Positions 26,163-35,410 of a DNA stretch of 64,000 nucleotides are shown here, one piece after another. Each line of letters starts with the position of its first letter. Position 1 is the stretch's first letter. The stretch is from an uncultured Helicobacter sp. (GTDB lineage: Bacteria; Campylobacterota; Campylobacteria; Campylobacterales; Helicobacteraceae): positions 186,001-250,000 of the forward strand of contig NZ_CALBGN010000015.1 in assembly GCF_937893305.1 (NCBI RefSeq), read 5' to 3'. The notes under the pieces are model-generated. The model made no database searches, was not told the origin of the DNA, and saw nothing but the letters and a program-made list of their open reading frames with translations. The position numbers were made by a program, and so were the translations under genes.

Positions 26163-26472
26163 AGCTAATCCTTATTAAAGTGAATTTACAATTAAAAATA
26201 TCAATACTATAACCAAAAAATGCTAAAAAAAACTAAAAAATGCAGTAATTCTATAGAATCATAAAAATTTCTAAAAATTAGATGAAATTTTAGATTCCAA
26301 CTTTTTATATTTAAGCAAAGCTGATTTAACATTATTAATTTTTAATAATACTTTTAATTTTACTCTTTATGTTAAACTGCATTAAATTTCTTATAAGATG
26401 TGCAAAATCACTACATAATAGCACTTGAAAATCTAAAAATTTATATTTAAATTATGTTATGGTTTTGCTCGC
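26163..26472. other. AT-rich intergenic region with two dyads and no gene
   Basis: About 310 bases between the rod-like gene and tRNA-Ser with no convincing reading frame or RNA. A perfect 12-base palindrome ATTCTATAGAAT lies at 26248-26259. An 8-base inverted repeat ATTATTAA/TTAATAAT with a three-base spacer lies at 26331-26349. A weak minus-strand -10 candidate TATAGT (26211-26206) could drive the rod-like gene. I see no sigma-54 or sigma-28 consensus that I would defend. Confidence 0.5.
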
Positions 26473-26560
26473 TGGCAGAGAGGAAGGGATTCGAACCCTC
26501 GAAGGCTTGCACCTTACACGCGTTCCAGGCGTGCTCCTTCAACCACTCGGACACCTCTCT
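26473..26560 (-). tRNA. tRNA-Ser, anticodon GGA
   Basis: An 88-base class II tRNA on the minus strand. The acceptor stem is AGAGAGG paired with CCTCTCT, followed by discriminator G and an encoded CCA. The anticodon loop CCTGGAACG gives GGA, reading UCC and UCU. The variable arm GGTGCAAGCC forms the long stem expected for serine tRNA, and the T-loop GGTTCGAATCCC is standard. Confidence 0.96.
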
Positions 26561-26571
26561 AAAAGGATAGA

Positions 26572-26577
26572 ATTGTA
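26572..26577 (-). promoter_or_regulatory. -10 element of the tRNA-Ser gene
   Basis: TACAAT on the minus strand about 12 bases upstream of the tRNA 5' end places the start near 26565. No good -35 hexamer is visible, as is usual for promoters in this group. It lies between the frd hairpin and the tRNA, so the tRNA need not depend on frd readthrough. Confidence 0.4.
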
Positions 26578-26601
26578 GCTAAAAAAGATAAATCTTACCT
26601 T

Positions 26602-26623
26602 GAATCCCAAAAAAAAGGGATTC
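26602..26623 (-). terminator. Hairpin downstream of the fumarate reductase operon
   Basis: GAATCCC and GGGATTC form a perfect seven-base stem around an eight-base A/T loop, nine bases after the frdB stop. On the minus strand the following sequence contains a T6 run about 20 bases later. This is a plausible, not perfect, intrinsic terminator separating frdCAB from tRNA-Ser. Confidence 0.55.
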
Positions 26624-26631
26624 TTTAAGAT

Positions 26632-27378
26632 TTATTTTACAACTGCCATCTTACGACGCAAATAAGCAATTTTGCTTTGTAATGGCAAGTTTTTTGGGCA
26701 AACATCATGGCAAGCAAGCAAACTCATACAGCCAAATACGCCATTATCATCACCCACTAATTCATAATAATCCGCATCGCTTCTCTCATCGTGTGGATCT
26801 AGCATAAATCTAACAACGCGATTAAGTCCAGCAGCTCCTACAAAATCTTCACGCATAAGCTTTGTCCCACAAGAAGCAATACAACAACCACATTCAATAC
26901 AACGATCTAGCTCGAACACTTCTTGCGCAACTTCAGGCTCTACACGCTCTTCTAATTGACACATATGCTCTTCACTCTTTTCTTGTGCATGAATCCAGCT
27001 TTCTACACGCTTACTCATTCCATTAAACCAATTTCCAGTATCTACTGACAAATCTTTAATTAATTTAAATGCAGGCAATGGCATTAGTGTAATTACACCA
27101 TCTGGAAAGTCTTTTGTAAGTGTTCTACAAGCAAGTCTTGGACGCCCATTAATCATCATTCCACAACTTCCACAAATTCCAGCACGACACACAAAGTCAA
27201 AGCTCAAATCTGGATCATACTGCTCTTTAATCATATTTAACACAATGAAAATTGTCATAGAATGCGCTTCTTTTAGCTTATATTCCACAAAGTGTGGTTT
27301 TGAAATCGCACTATTTGGATCAAACTTCAATACTCTAATTGTTAGTTCTCTATTGCTGTTTTGCACTGCTCCACTCAT
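26632..27378 (-). CDS. frdB: Fumarate reductase iron-sulfur subunit
   Basis: A 248-residue subunit that passes electrons from the menaquinol-oxidising FrdC to the FAD in FrdA. The [2Fe-2S] ligands are C64, C69, C72 and C84 (CRAGICGSCG then RLAC). The C-terminal cluster motifs are CIECGCCIASCG near 157-168 and CMSLLACHDVCP near 214-225. It is the third gene of frdCAB, with ATG 27378 overlapping the frdA stop by four bases behind GGAGATAA. Fumarate respiration is central to this group. Confidence 0.96.
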   Translation of the reverse strand: MSGAVQNSNRELTIRVLKFDPNSAISKPHFVEYKLKEAHSMTIFIVLNMIKEQYDPDLSFDFVCRAGICGSCGMMINGRPRLACRTLTKDFPDGVITLMPLPAFKLIKDLSVDTGNWFNGMSKRVESWIHAQEKSEEHMCQLEERVEPEVAQEVFELDRCIECGCCIASCGTKLMREDFVGAAGLNRVVRFMLDPHDERSDADYYELVGDDNGVFGCMSLLACHDVCPKNLPLQSKIAYLRRKMAVVK

Positions 27379-29348
27379 TGTTTATCTCCTATTCTTTCAT
27401 TGCGCGCTTTATAGTACGCTTGTAGTTCAAATGGCATTAATGCCTCTTGGATTTCATAACGATCTTTGCCCTGTGCTTCCATATCTGCACGGATTTTATC
27501 AATTTGCTCTTGGCGTTTTAGGCTCTCTGGATTTTCAATAATCATTCCCTTTGCGCCATATCCACGGAATCCCGGAGCGATTTCCATTGTAGAAATCTCA
27601 ATATCTTCATAAGTTAGCGTTGGCATTGTCTGATTTGGATCTTCCCAGCTTGCCAATGTGCGTTTTAACCACTTTACATCATCACGTTTTGGATAGTCCT
27701 CACGACTATGAGCACCACGAGATTCTGTTCTATCAAGCGCACCTTTTGCAACACATAGCGCAAGTTTTAGCATTTTTGGCACACGATAAGCTTCTTCTAA
27801 TTCTGGATTTGCTGATAAACGCTTCGTTTTAATTCCAATGTTTTTGCTTCTAATATAAAGTTGCTCTAGCTCCTTAACAGCAGAATCTAAATGTTCTCCA
27901 TCTCTAAAGATTCCAACTTTATCTCCCATAATTTGACGCATTCTATCTTTAATCTCAAATACATTTTCCGTGCCTGTATTTTCAAGAATACTTTCAAGAT
28001 ATTTTTGCTCTCTATCAATAAAGTTTTCTACAATTTTTGTATCAATTTCTGCATAAGTACCCATACAATTTTCTGCAAAATAATCTCCAATAATCATACC
28101 GCTAACAACTGCTTCGCTAACAGAATTTCCACCTAAGCGATTAAAGCCATGTAAATCCCAGCACGCTGCTTCTCCTGCTGAAAATAAACCTTTCAATGCA
28201 GTTTCTCCTTTAGCATTTGTGCGGATTCCACCCATACAATAATGTTGCATAGGTTTAACTGGTGCCCATTTTTCCGCTGGATCAATTCCTGCAAAACATT
28301 CACAAATCTCTTGCACATCACGCAAGTTTGTCTCAATATGCTTGCGTCCTAAAATTGAAATATCAAGCCATAAATGCTCACCATAAGGAGAACTCACGCC
28401 TTTACCTTCACGAATTCTTTGAATCATTCTTCGTGAAACAACATCGCGACTTGCAAGTTCCTTTTTCTCTGGTTCATAATCTGGCATAAAACGATAACCA
28501 TCAACATCACGCAACACCCCACCATCACCACGGCAACCCTCTGTCAATAAGATTCCACTTGGGAAAAGTCCTGTTGGGTGAAACTGCACTGCTTCCATAT
28601 TTCCAAGCTTTGCAATTCCTGTTTCTAATGCGATTGCAGTTCCTGTTCCTTCACAAATTACAGCATTTGTTGTGTCTTTGTAGATTCTACCATAACCACC
28701 TGTTGCAATAAGCGTCCCCTTGGCAACATAACCAACAAGTTCACCATTAATCAAATCTCTAACAACAGCACCATAGCATCTTCCATTTTTATGGATTAAT
28801 GCAATTGCTTCTTTTCTATCGTGAATATCCACGCCATGCTTCAACGCTTCATTAGCCACAGCAAAAAGCATTGTATGCCCTGTTGCATCTGCAGTATAAC
28901 AAGTTCTCCATTTTTTTGTTCCACCAAAATCCCTTGAGTGAATTAATCCGTGGCGGAAATCTTCTTCTGTGATTGTTGTTTTTTGCGCATTAATAACCGC
29001 TGTTCTATCACCCTTTTTAATTCTTGTCCAAGGCACCCCCCAAGCAGCAAGCTGACGAATTGCTTTTGGAGCAGTTGTAACAAACATTCTTGCAACTTTT
29101 TGATCACAGCCCCAATCGCTCCCCTTAACTGTATCCATAAAGTGCAAATCCTCATTATCGCCATCACTCATTTTTGAGTTTCCAAGGCTCGCTTGCATTC
29201 CACCTTGAGCTGCTGCCGAGTGGCTACGCTTCACTGGAATCAGACTCAAAACGATCGTGCTTAATCCTTTCTCTTTACAGGCTACTGCTGAACGCAATCC
29301 TGCTAAACCTCCACCAATTACTAATGCATCGCAATATACTATTTTCAT
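27375..29348 (-). CDS. frdA: Fumarate reductase flavoprotein subunit
   Basis: A 657-residue catalytic subunit reducing fumarate to succinate. The N-terminal FAD-binding motif GGGLAGLRSA (12-21) and the flavin-linking His43 in RSHSAAAQGG are present. HPTGLFPSG and TEGCRGDGG in the middle mark the dicarboxylate site, and RLGGNSVSEAVVSG the second FAD contact. ATG 29348 follows AAGGAG. It lies between frdC (14 bases) and frdB (overlap). Confidence 0.97.
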   Translation of the reverse strand: MKIVYCDALVIGGGLAGLRSAVACKEKGLSTIVLSLIPVKRSHSAAAQGGMQASLGNSKMSDGDNEDLHFMDTVKGSDWGCDQKVARMFVTTAPKAIRQLAAWGVPWTRIKKGDRTAVINAQKTTITEEDFRHGLIHSRDFGGTKKWRTCYTADATGHTMLFAVANEALKHGVDIHDRKEAIALIHKNGRCYGAVVRDLINGELVGYVAKGTLIATGGYGRIYKDTTNAVICEGTGTAIALETGIAKLGNMEAVQFHPTGLFPSGILLTEGCRGDGGVLRDVDGYRFMPDYEPEKKELASRDVVSRRMIQRIREGKGVSSPYGEHLWLDISILGRKHIETNLRDVQEICECFAGIDPAEKWAPVKPMQHYCMGGIRTNAKGETALKGLFSAGEAACWDLHGFNRLGGNSVSEAVVSGMIIGDYFAENCMGTYAEIDTKIVENFIDREQKYLESILENTGTENVFEIKDRMRQIMGDKVGIFRDGEHLDSAVKELEQLYIRSKNIGIKTKRLSANPELEEAYRVPKMLKLALCVAKGALDRTESRGAHSREDYPKRDDVKWLKRTLASWEDPNQTMPTLTYEDIEISTMEIAPGFRGYGAKGMIIENPESLKRQEQIDKIRADMEAQGKDRYEIQEALMPFELQAYYKARNERIGDKQ

Positions 29349-29362
29349 CTAAACTCTCCTTA

Positions 29363-30094
29363 TTATAAGCTTTTACCCAAAGCAATCCAAGTAAAGTCTG
29401 CAATAAATGCAATTACCCCTAAAACAATAAAAATCGTAAACACAGCAATTTTTACATTGCGTCTTTTGACATTACTTTGTGCAGTTGTTGGAGCTTCTAA
29501 CGGAATCCATTTGACAATAACGCGATATAAACCAATACTTGCGTGCAACACCATTACAACCAAAAGAACTAAATAAAACTCTGCTAAATTACCATCTACA
29601 AAGCGAGCCGCTGAAGTTAAAGCGTTAATTTCAGTAGAAACTGAAAGAATCGTAACAAGATGCGCCCCACCTAAAAAGAATAGTGCAAAACCTGTTAAAA
29701 ATTGTAACCACCAAAGTGTTGTATCGCAATGCTTCATTAAAGACTTATGTGTTTTAAAAAGCATAAGTTGTTGAAAGTTTGCAGGAAACTTACGCATTGC
29801 CAAAAATGCGTGTGCGACAAAAAATACACTAATCACAACTACTACTAATGTTGTTAATAATGGAATCCCATGTCCTCCAAAAATAAACGAACCTTCACTA
29901 AAAGCAACCACCGCATCAAATGCATCTGGTCCAAATAAAATAGAAGATGTAAAACACATATGAAACAAAATAAACACTGCAAGAACAACACCTGTAATGC
30001 TTTGCCACAAATCCCAACGCGCAGGATTTCTTCTCTTTTTGCGTTCTGAAGTTATTTTCAAATAACTCTCAATTACTACTTCATCGTTTTGCAT
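29363..30094 (-). CDS. frdC: Fumarate reductase cytochrome b subunit
   Basis: A 243-residue membrane anchor of the di-haem type. Five hydrophobic helices are visible (about 31-53, 77-97, 122-147, 165-187, 212-235). Histidines in or near the helices (H45, H94, H120, H143, H182 region) supply haem ligands for menaquinol oxidation, as in the Wolinella enzyme. A strong AGGAGGAATTT site precedes ATG 30094. It is the first gene of the operon. Confidence 0.93.
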   Translation of the reverse strand: MQNDEVVIESYLKITSERKKRRNPARWDLWQSITGVVLAVFILFHMCFTSSILFGPDAFDAVVAFSEGSFIFGGHGIPLLTTLVVVVISVFFVAHAFLAMRKFPANFQQLMLFKTHKSLMKHCDTTLWWLQFLTGFALFFLGGAHLVTILSVSTEINALTSAARFVDGNLAEFYLVLLVVMVLHASIGLYRVIVKWIPLEAPTTAQSNVKRRNVKIAVFTIFIVLGVIAFIADFTWIALGKSL

Positions 30095-30156
30095 AAATTC
30101 CTCCTAAAGCAGATAATCAGTGCTTCCGCACACAGCATAAAACCTAAAAACGCGCA

Positions 30157-30162
30157 ATTATA
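30157..30162 (-). promoter_or_regulatory. -10 element of the frdCAB operon
   Basis: TATAAT on the minus strand, in TTTATAATTGCGC, about 63 bases upstream of frdC. Transcription would start near 30150, giving a leader of about 55 bases with the AGGAGG site at its end. It shares the 194-base gap with the divergent NifU-like gene. No clear -35 is visible. Confidence 0.5.
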
Positions 30163-30288
30163 AACAATTTTTAGATAAAATTAGATTAAAGTTCTTTAAG
30201 TTACTTTTTATATCAACTTAAGCAAAGTTCAGTAATATCTCACACCATAAAATAAAGAATCTAAAATTTTTAACTTAAAGGATTACCT

Positions 30289-30534
30289 GTGTTTCCCTTT
30301 AGTGATACAGAATTATTAAAGCCCGTAGAAGCAAGTATAGACAAAGTCCGTCCAATGTTGATTAAAGATGGTGGCAATGTTACACTCATTAAAATTGAAA
30401 ATGGAAAAGTCTATGTGCGTTTAGAGGGAGCCTGTAAAGGCTGTCCTAGTAGCACTCAAACTCTAAAATTTGGTATTGAACGCACTTTAAAAAATGATAT
30501 TCACCCAGATATTGAAATCATTAGTATTTCTTAA
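30289..30534 (+). CDS. NifU-like iron-sulfur scaffold protein (C-terminal NifU domain)
   Basis: An 81-residue protein consisting of the NifU C-terminal (Nfu) domain. The cluster-binding CKGC motif lies at 46-49 in EGACKGCPSST, a pair of cysteines that holds a [4Fe-4S] cluster between two monomers for delivery to apo-enzymes. The start is GTG 30289 with AAAGGA upstream. The order Nfu, helical protein, murE on the plus strand matches what I remember of H. pylori HP1492-HP1494. Confidence 0.92.
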   Translation: MFPFSDTELLKPVEASIDKVRPMLIKDGGNVTLIKIENGKVYVRLEGACKGCPSSTQTLKFGIERTLKNDIHPDIEIISIS

Positions 30535-30561
30535 AAGATTCCATAAAATTTAAGGAACAAT

Positions 30562-31218
30562 TTGACAACACAACAATTAAAACTCTATACAAATCTCAAA
30601 ACAAAAGCCAAACGCGCATTTATTAAGCGTGATTATTTTCAAGCATTAGAGCTACTCTCTTTTGCATCTTCTTTGCATTTAGATTCCAATCTTGAAAAGT
30701 TAGAATCCAAAAATACAAACCCCACAACTCCCAATTTTTTTTTAGAATTAAAAACTCTTTGCATACTAGCAGATATGGCACTAGAACACGAAGAAGAAGC
30801 ACGCGCACTTTTTGAATACTATCAAGTTATTGATAAAAAAAACAAAAAAGATTCTACAGATCAAAGTGCTGAAGAAATTATTCTTGATATGGTGCAAAAT
30901 TTTGATCAAAACATTTACGCACTAAATCTTGCAATCTCTCATTTAGAAGATCTTGAAGTAGAAAAAAATGATGGAATTTTATACAAAGATTTTGAAAAAT
31001 TAGAAAAACAAATTGGTTTTAAAGAAGCATTTGTAGATTTAATGTTTAGCACAAAAATTATTTTCACAAATAAAAATGAATTTTTATTTTTTATGAAAAA
31101 TCTTGTCAAACACGGATTTAAAGATGTTGCAATCCATTATTTTGAAAATATTGGAAATGCACTTTATTTTGATAAGGATTTCATTAAACTTTATCAAAAA
31201 ATCCTACAAACTCCATAA
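30562..31218 (+). CDS. Helical protein of unknown function
   Basis: A 218-residue, mainly helical protein starting at TTG 30562 behind TAAGGAACAA. Residues 1-40 (KAKRAFIKRDYFQALELLSFASSL) look like a single TPR-type helix pair. The rest is rich in Glu, Lys and Phe. There is no signal peptide, membrane helix or enzyme motif. It sits 27 bases after the Nfu gene and 16 before murE, so it is probably co-transcribed with both. It may be a group-specific gene. Confidence 0.7.
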   Translation: MTTQQLKLYTNLKTKAKRAFIKRDYFQALELLSFASSLHLDSNLEKLESKNTNPTTPNFFLELKTLCILADMALEHEEEARALFEYYQVIDKKNKKDSTDQSAEEIILDMVQNFDQNIYALNLAISHLEDLEVEKNDGILYKDFEKLEKQIGFKEAFVDLMFSTKIIFTNKNEFLFFMKNLVKHGFKDVAIHYFENIGNALYFDKDFIKLYQKILQTP

Positions 31219-31234
31219 ACTTTAAGGGATTATT

Positions 31235-32575
31235 ATGCGATACATTTTAGATTCCAACCCTTCAAACTCTTCTATACACTTTATTAGCGATGATTCAAGA
31301 GAAAATTTAAGCGGTGAGTGCAATGCTCAAAATTGCGCTTTCTTAATCACCAAAAACAATCAAATTTACCAAGAAAACGCTAGACAAAACGGCTTTAAAA
31401 CCTTTATTACTCCGCAGGATTTAACGCAATTTTTAGATTTAAATCTAAACATCATCGCAATCACTGGCACAAATGGCAAGACCACAACTGCTGCAATGAT
31501 CTATTCTATCTTACTTGATTTAGGACATAAAGTCGCACTTCTTGGTACAAGGGGTTTTTTTATCAATGGAGTCCAAAAGCGTAAAAAAGGACTTACCACA
31601 CCTTCTTTATTGGAAATTTATAGCGCAATTGCTGAAGCAAGAAAAGAAAATTGTACGGATTTTGTAATGGAAGTTAGTTCTCACGCAATCGTGCAAGAAC
31701 GCATTGAAGGACTTAAATTCGCACTTAGGATTTTAACTAACATCACAAGCGATCATCTAGATTATCACAAAACACTAGAAAATTATATCTCTACAAAAAA
31801 TTCTTTTTTTTCAAATCCGTTAGATTTAAAACTCATCAACAAAGATGAACCAAACGCAAAATATGCCCCTCAAAAAGCAATCACCTATGGAATAGAATCC
31901 CAAGCAACCTTACAAGTAAGGGCTTATAGCTTAAAAGATGGGATCACTGCTCAAATTGCTTATGGCAAAGAAGAAGCGACCTTGCAATGCTCTCTTTTTG
32001 GTAAGCACAATCTTTATAATGCTCTAGCTGCAATTAGTGCAGTAAAACTCCTAGAAAATGAATCTTTACAGAGCATTTGTGAGAAGCTAGAAAATTTTGG
32101 AGGTGTTTTAGGGCGCATGCAAGTTGTTTCACAAAACCCTTTAATCATCGTAGATTTTGCACACACCGAAGATGGAATGGAAAAGATCTTTCAATCCTTT
32201 CCTCATAGAAACATTGCTGTTGTGTTTGGTGCAGGAGGAGATAGAGATAAGACAAAACGCCCAAAAATGGGATTATGTGCAGCAAAATATGCACAAAGGA
32301 TTTATATCACAAGCGATAATCCACGCAGTGAAACTCCAAGTGTGATTATGCAAGAGATTCTTAATGGAATCCCAGAACATTTCCAAGAAAAAAGAGAGAT
32401 TTTCTTAGAAGAAAACCGCTCTAAAGCTATACAAATGGCAATTTCTACATTACAAAGTGATGCAGTGTTGCTTATTCTTGGAAAAGGCGATGAGACTTAT
32501 CAAATCCTAGGCGATTCTACTATACATTTTGATGATGTAGAAGAAGCACAAAAAGCACTTACTTTAAAGATTTAG
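31235..32575 (+). CDS. murE: UDP-MurNAc-tripeptide synthetase, meso-diaminopimelate-adding
   Basis: A 446-residue Mur ligase that adds the third residue to the peptidoglycan precursor in the cytosol. The ATP loop TGTNGKTTT is at 77-85. The carbamylated-lysine region follows MEVSSHAIVQERIEG near 142-156, and FGAGGDRDKTKRP near 330-342. DNPRSETP near 355-362 contains the DNPR motif that selects meso-diaminopimelate over lysine. The protein is shorter at the N-terminus than in E. coli. It converges on ung with a 12-base overlap. Confidence 0.95.
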   Translation: MRYILDSNPSNSSIHFISDDSRENLSGECNAQNCAFLITKNNQIYQENARQNGFKTFITPQDLTQFLDLNLNIIAITGTNGKTTTAAMIYSILLDLGHKVALLGTRGFFINGVQKRKKGLTTPSLLEIYSAIAEARKENCTDFVMEVSSHAIVQERIEGLKFALRILTNITSDHLDYHKTLENYISTKNSFFSNPLDLKLINKDEPNAKYAPQKAITYGIESQATLQVRAYSLKDGITAQIAYGKEEATLQCSLFGKHNLYNALAAISAVKLLENESLQSICEKLENFGGVLGRMQVVSQNPLIIVDFAHTEDGMEKIFQSFPHRNIAVVFGAGGDRDKTKRPKMGLCAAKYAQRIYITSDNPRSETPSVIMQEILNGIPEHFQEKREIFLEENRSKAIQMAISTLQSDAVLLILGKGDETYQILGDSTIHFDDVEEAQKALTLKI

Positions 32576-33250
32576 ATTCCAATTAATCGGAGTTTTTCCC
32601 ACACTTTGCAAATAAGCATTTGTTTTAGAAAAGTGCCTACAACCCAAAAAACCACTGCGTGCTAAAGGAGAAGGGTGTGCTGCTTCTAAAACACAATGTT
32701 TATCCACATCAATCAAAGGCTTTTTGGACTTTGCATAATTTCCCCAAAGTAAAAACACAATTCCATTACGCTTCTTACTTAAAGTTGCAATCACAGAATC
32801 TGTAAATTTCTGCCAACCAAAATGCTGATGAGAAGCAGGCTTATGTGCCTCCACACTTAAAATACTATTCAAAAGCAACACGCCCTCCCTAGCCCAAGCA
32901 CTCAAATCTCCACTTTTGCTTTGTAAAATTCCCAAATCTGCTTCAAGTTCTTTGTAGATGTTGCGCAAAGATGGTGGAATCCTAACACCATGTGGTACAG
33001 AAAAAGATAATCCCATAGCTTCTTTAGGATTATGATAGGGATCTTGTCCTAAAAGCACAACTTTAACTTTTTCAAAAGGCGTGGAGTTAAACGCATTAAA
33101 AGTTAAATTTGCCGGCGGATAAATCACTGCCCCTTTAGATTTTGCGCTAATATAATGTTGTTTAATCTCTAAAAAATAGAGGGATAAAAACTCTTTTTCT
33201 AAAGCCCTTTTCCAACTTTCTTCAATTTTAATAGAATCCAATCTTATCAT
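32564..33250 (-). CDS. ung: Uracil-DNA glycosylase
   Basis: A 228-residue family 1 enzyme that removes uracil from DNA. The catalytic loop GQDPYHNPKEAMGLSF starts at residue 68 with Asp70 as the general base. The minor-groove loop HPSPLARSGFLG near 191-202 supplies the catalytic histidine. The length is normal. ATG 33250 lies seven bases after the stop of the helical protein gene upstream; the 3' end overlaps murE on the other strand. Confidence 0.96.
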   Translation of the reverse strand: MIRLDSIKIEESWKRALEKEFLSLYFLEIKQHYISAKSKGAVIYPPANLTFNAFNSTPFEKVKVVLLGQDPYHNPKEAMGLSFSVPHGVRIPPSLRNIYKELEADLGILQSKSGDLSAWAREGVLLLNSILSVEAHKPASHQHFGWQKFTDSVIATLSKKRNGIVFLLWGNYAKSKKPLIDVDKHCVLEAAHPSPLARSGFLGCRHFSKTNAYLQSVGKTPINWNLNL

Positions 33251-33257
33251 TGTTTAA

Positions 33258-34241
33258 CTACTTTGGACGATTATCACGCATAATAATATTGAAGCGTTGC
33301 AAAATTAAAGGATTGCTTGAAATATCAAAATGCTCCACAATATATTGCACATCGCGTTCGTCTAAAACCTTTAAAGCTTCTTTAATTATCTCTCCAAACA
33401 TTAATTCGTCTTCTTGTGTGATTGCTTCGCCAACTTTTTTAATATACTGTTTAATAAGTGCTTTTTCTTCTTTTTCGCGCTCTTTATCTTGTAACAACAC
33501 TCGCTCAATATGTTTTAAAATCTGAAACTTCTTAGTCTTTAATTGCGAACGTTTATAAGCCCCAGTTAAAGCCATAATTCTCTCAATAATTGCATCTTTT
33601 TCTTCATCGTTTTCATAAAATTCTTCATAACTCTCATACATCATATCTGGATAATAATCGTGAATAATAGAAAACTTTTGCTGTGCAATTCTACTTAGGC
33701 TCTCTTGATTATTTTGAAAACGCATTGTTTGAATACTCTTGCGTAAAAACGCGACATCACTACGCCTAGAGCTATAAAATTTCATTTGTTCAAATCTTTC
33801 TTGCGATGGATAAAACTCACATAATCGCTCAATCTCTGCTAACAATGTTTCTTGGTATGCCCGATATGCAATCTCTACAATTTGTGTCATCTGTCTATAC
33901 CGCTTATCGCTAGATTGCGACAACACAAGTTCAATAGTTTCATTTAAACCATATTGATCAAAAATCTTTTCAATAGCATCATAAAGAGCAGTAAAGTTGA
34001 TTAACTCCCCAGAAATTGCATAATAAATTTTTCCAACTTCACGCTCAATATAGCTTACATCATCTTCAGCGGCAATTTCTACAGCTTCACTTTTTTTAAG
34101 AGATTCTAAATAATCTACAATTCTTGTTTTGCTATTTTGCTTAAAAAGATGTTCTAATTCTTTTGTTTGCATTTTATCTAACGCGTCTCTAGAGTATTCA
34201 TATTGCATTAAACGCACAATTAACTCACTACGACTTAACAC
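33258..34241 (-). CDS. Charged helical protein of unknown function
   Basis: A 327-residue protein with no membrane segment, almost entirely predicted helix and rich in Glu, Lys and Arg. It starts at GTG 34241, five bases after AAGGAG. The middle repeats short helix-forming blocks, and EKEREKEEKALIKQYIKK near 255-275 may be coiled coil. I recognise no domain. The order nudH-lysC-hobA-holB-folP-this gene recalls H. pylori HP1228-HP1233, suggesting a conserved neighbour in this family, possibly linked to replication or envelope functions; that link is context only. Confidence 0.72.
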   Translation of the reverse strand: MLSRSELIVRLMQYEYSRDALDKMQTKELEHLFKQNSKTRIVDYLESLKKSEAVEIAAEDDVSYIEREVGKIYYAISGELINFTALYDAIEKIFDQYGLNETIELVLSQSSDKRYRQMTQIVEIAYRAYQETLLAEIERLCEFYPSQERFEQMKFYSSRRSDVAFLRKSIQTMRFQNNQESLSRIAQQKFSIIHDYYPDMMYESYEEFYENDEEKDAIIERIMALTGAYKRSQLKTKKFQILKHIERVLLQDKEREKEEKALIKQYIKKVGEAITQEDELMFGEIIKEALKVLDERDVQYIVEHFDISSNPLILQRFNIIMRDNRPK

Positions 34242-34250
34242 ATACTCTCC

Positions 34251-35402
34251 TTATGAAATCTCTTGTAAATTTACATTTTGGATTGCCTGCCACACCTTTA
34301 AAGCCTGCAAATGTTCAAAAGTATCGTGGCAACGAATAATGCTTGCTCCGTGATTTAAAGATTCTAAATGAATTGCCAAAGTTCCCGCTAAACGATCTTC
34401 TACTTTAGCAGGAGTGATGTGATCAATAAGACTTTTGCGACTTGCTCCAACTAACAAAGGATAACCAAAATGCAAAAAATGCCCTAAATGCTGAATTAAC
34501 GCGCAATTATGCTCTAGCGTTTTCCCAAATCCGATTCCAACATCGAGGATAATTTTTTGATGATTTTGCTCTAATAATGCTGCAATTTGTTTAGCAAAAA
34601 ACATCTCCATTTCTAAAAACAAATCCTTATAACTAGGGTTTTTTTGCATTTCTTTTGGACTTCCTTGCATATGCATAATTACACATTGACAATCATAGCC
34701 CTGAATTGCCTCTAACATCTTTACATTACTAAAACCTGTAATATCATTAACCATCATAAAGCCATAATCCAAACATTTTCTAGCCACACTTGGTGTGTAA
34801 GTATCAATGCTTAAGGTTACTTTTTCATAGATTTTTTGGCGTTTAATAAACTCTAAAATTTCTTTCAAGCGCGCTTGTTCTTCTTCTTCGCTCACCCAAG
34901 CACTCCCAGGTCGTGTACTTGCTGCTCCAATATCTAAAATCTCCACCCCCTGTTCTAGCATTTTAAAAATCTCTTCTTCAGCACATTTAGAACTTTTGCG
35001 CGAAGTTGCATAAAAACTATCTGGCGTGAGATTAATTACCCCCATAATCTTTGGTGTAATTTTATGAAATCTTAAATGCGATTCCAATTCTTGTGCGACC
35101 TTCTTTAATCCAAAAGGTTGCATTTTAAGTTTTTTCAAGAGTACCTTTGCTTGCGCACGCGTTAGCATTAAAATCCCATTATAAAACTCTCTTGCATAAA
35201 GAATTGCATCTTTTGGTAAAGCAAAATCCGCCCCAACTGCTAATGCTTCTTGTTTTAAAATCTGCGCAGCTGGAACTTTTAAATCTTTAATTAAAAAATT
35301 AAAAACTCTGTCTTTATTGCATAAGATTTCATAACCTACGCAATCACAATTTAACTGCTCTAAAGCAAGCCTGGAATCTTCTAAGTATTGCACAAACGCC
35401 AT
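34251..35402 (-). CDS. folP: Dihydropteroate synthase with N-terminal extension
   Basis: A 383-residue folate enzyme that joins p-aminobenzoate to the pterin. The DHPS barrel starts at about residue 115, with IMGVINLTPDSFYAT as its first signature and DIGAASTRPGS near 156-166. Residues 1-110 form an extra N-terminal region absent from most DHPS proteins but usual, from memory, in Helicobacter. Its function is unknown. ATG 35402 has AGGAGAAAA upstream, and holB ends eight bases before it. Confidence 0.92.
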   Translation of the reverse strand: MAFVQYLEDSRLALEQLNCDCVGYEILCNKDRVFNFLIKDLKVPAAQILKQEALAVGADFALPKDAILYAREFYNGILMLTRAQAKVLLKKLKMQPFGLKKVAQELESHLRFHKITPKIMGVINLTPDSFYATSRKSSKCAEEEIFKMLEQGVEILDIGAASTRPGSAWVSEEEEQARLKEILEFIKRQKIYEKVTLSIDTYTPSVARKCLDYGFMMVNDITGFSNVKMLEAIQGYDCQCVIMHMQGSPKEMQKNPSYKDLFLEMEMFFAKQIAALLEQNHQKIILDVGIGFGKTLEHNCALIQHLGHFLHFGYPLLVGASRKSLIDHITPAKVEDRLAGTLAIHLESLNHGASIIRCHDTFEHLQALKVWQAIQNVNLQEIS

Positions 35403-35410
35403 TTTTTCTC

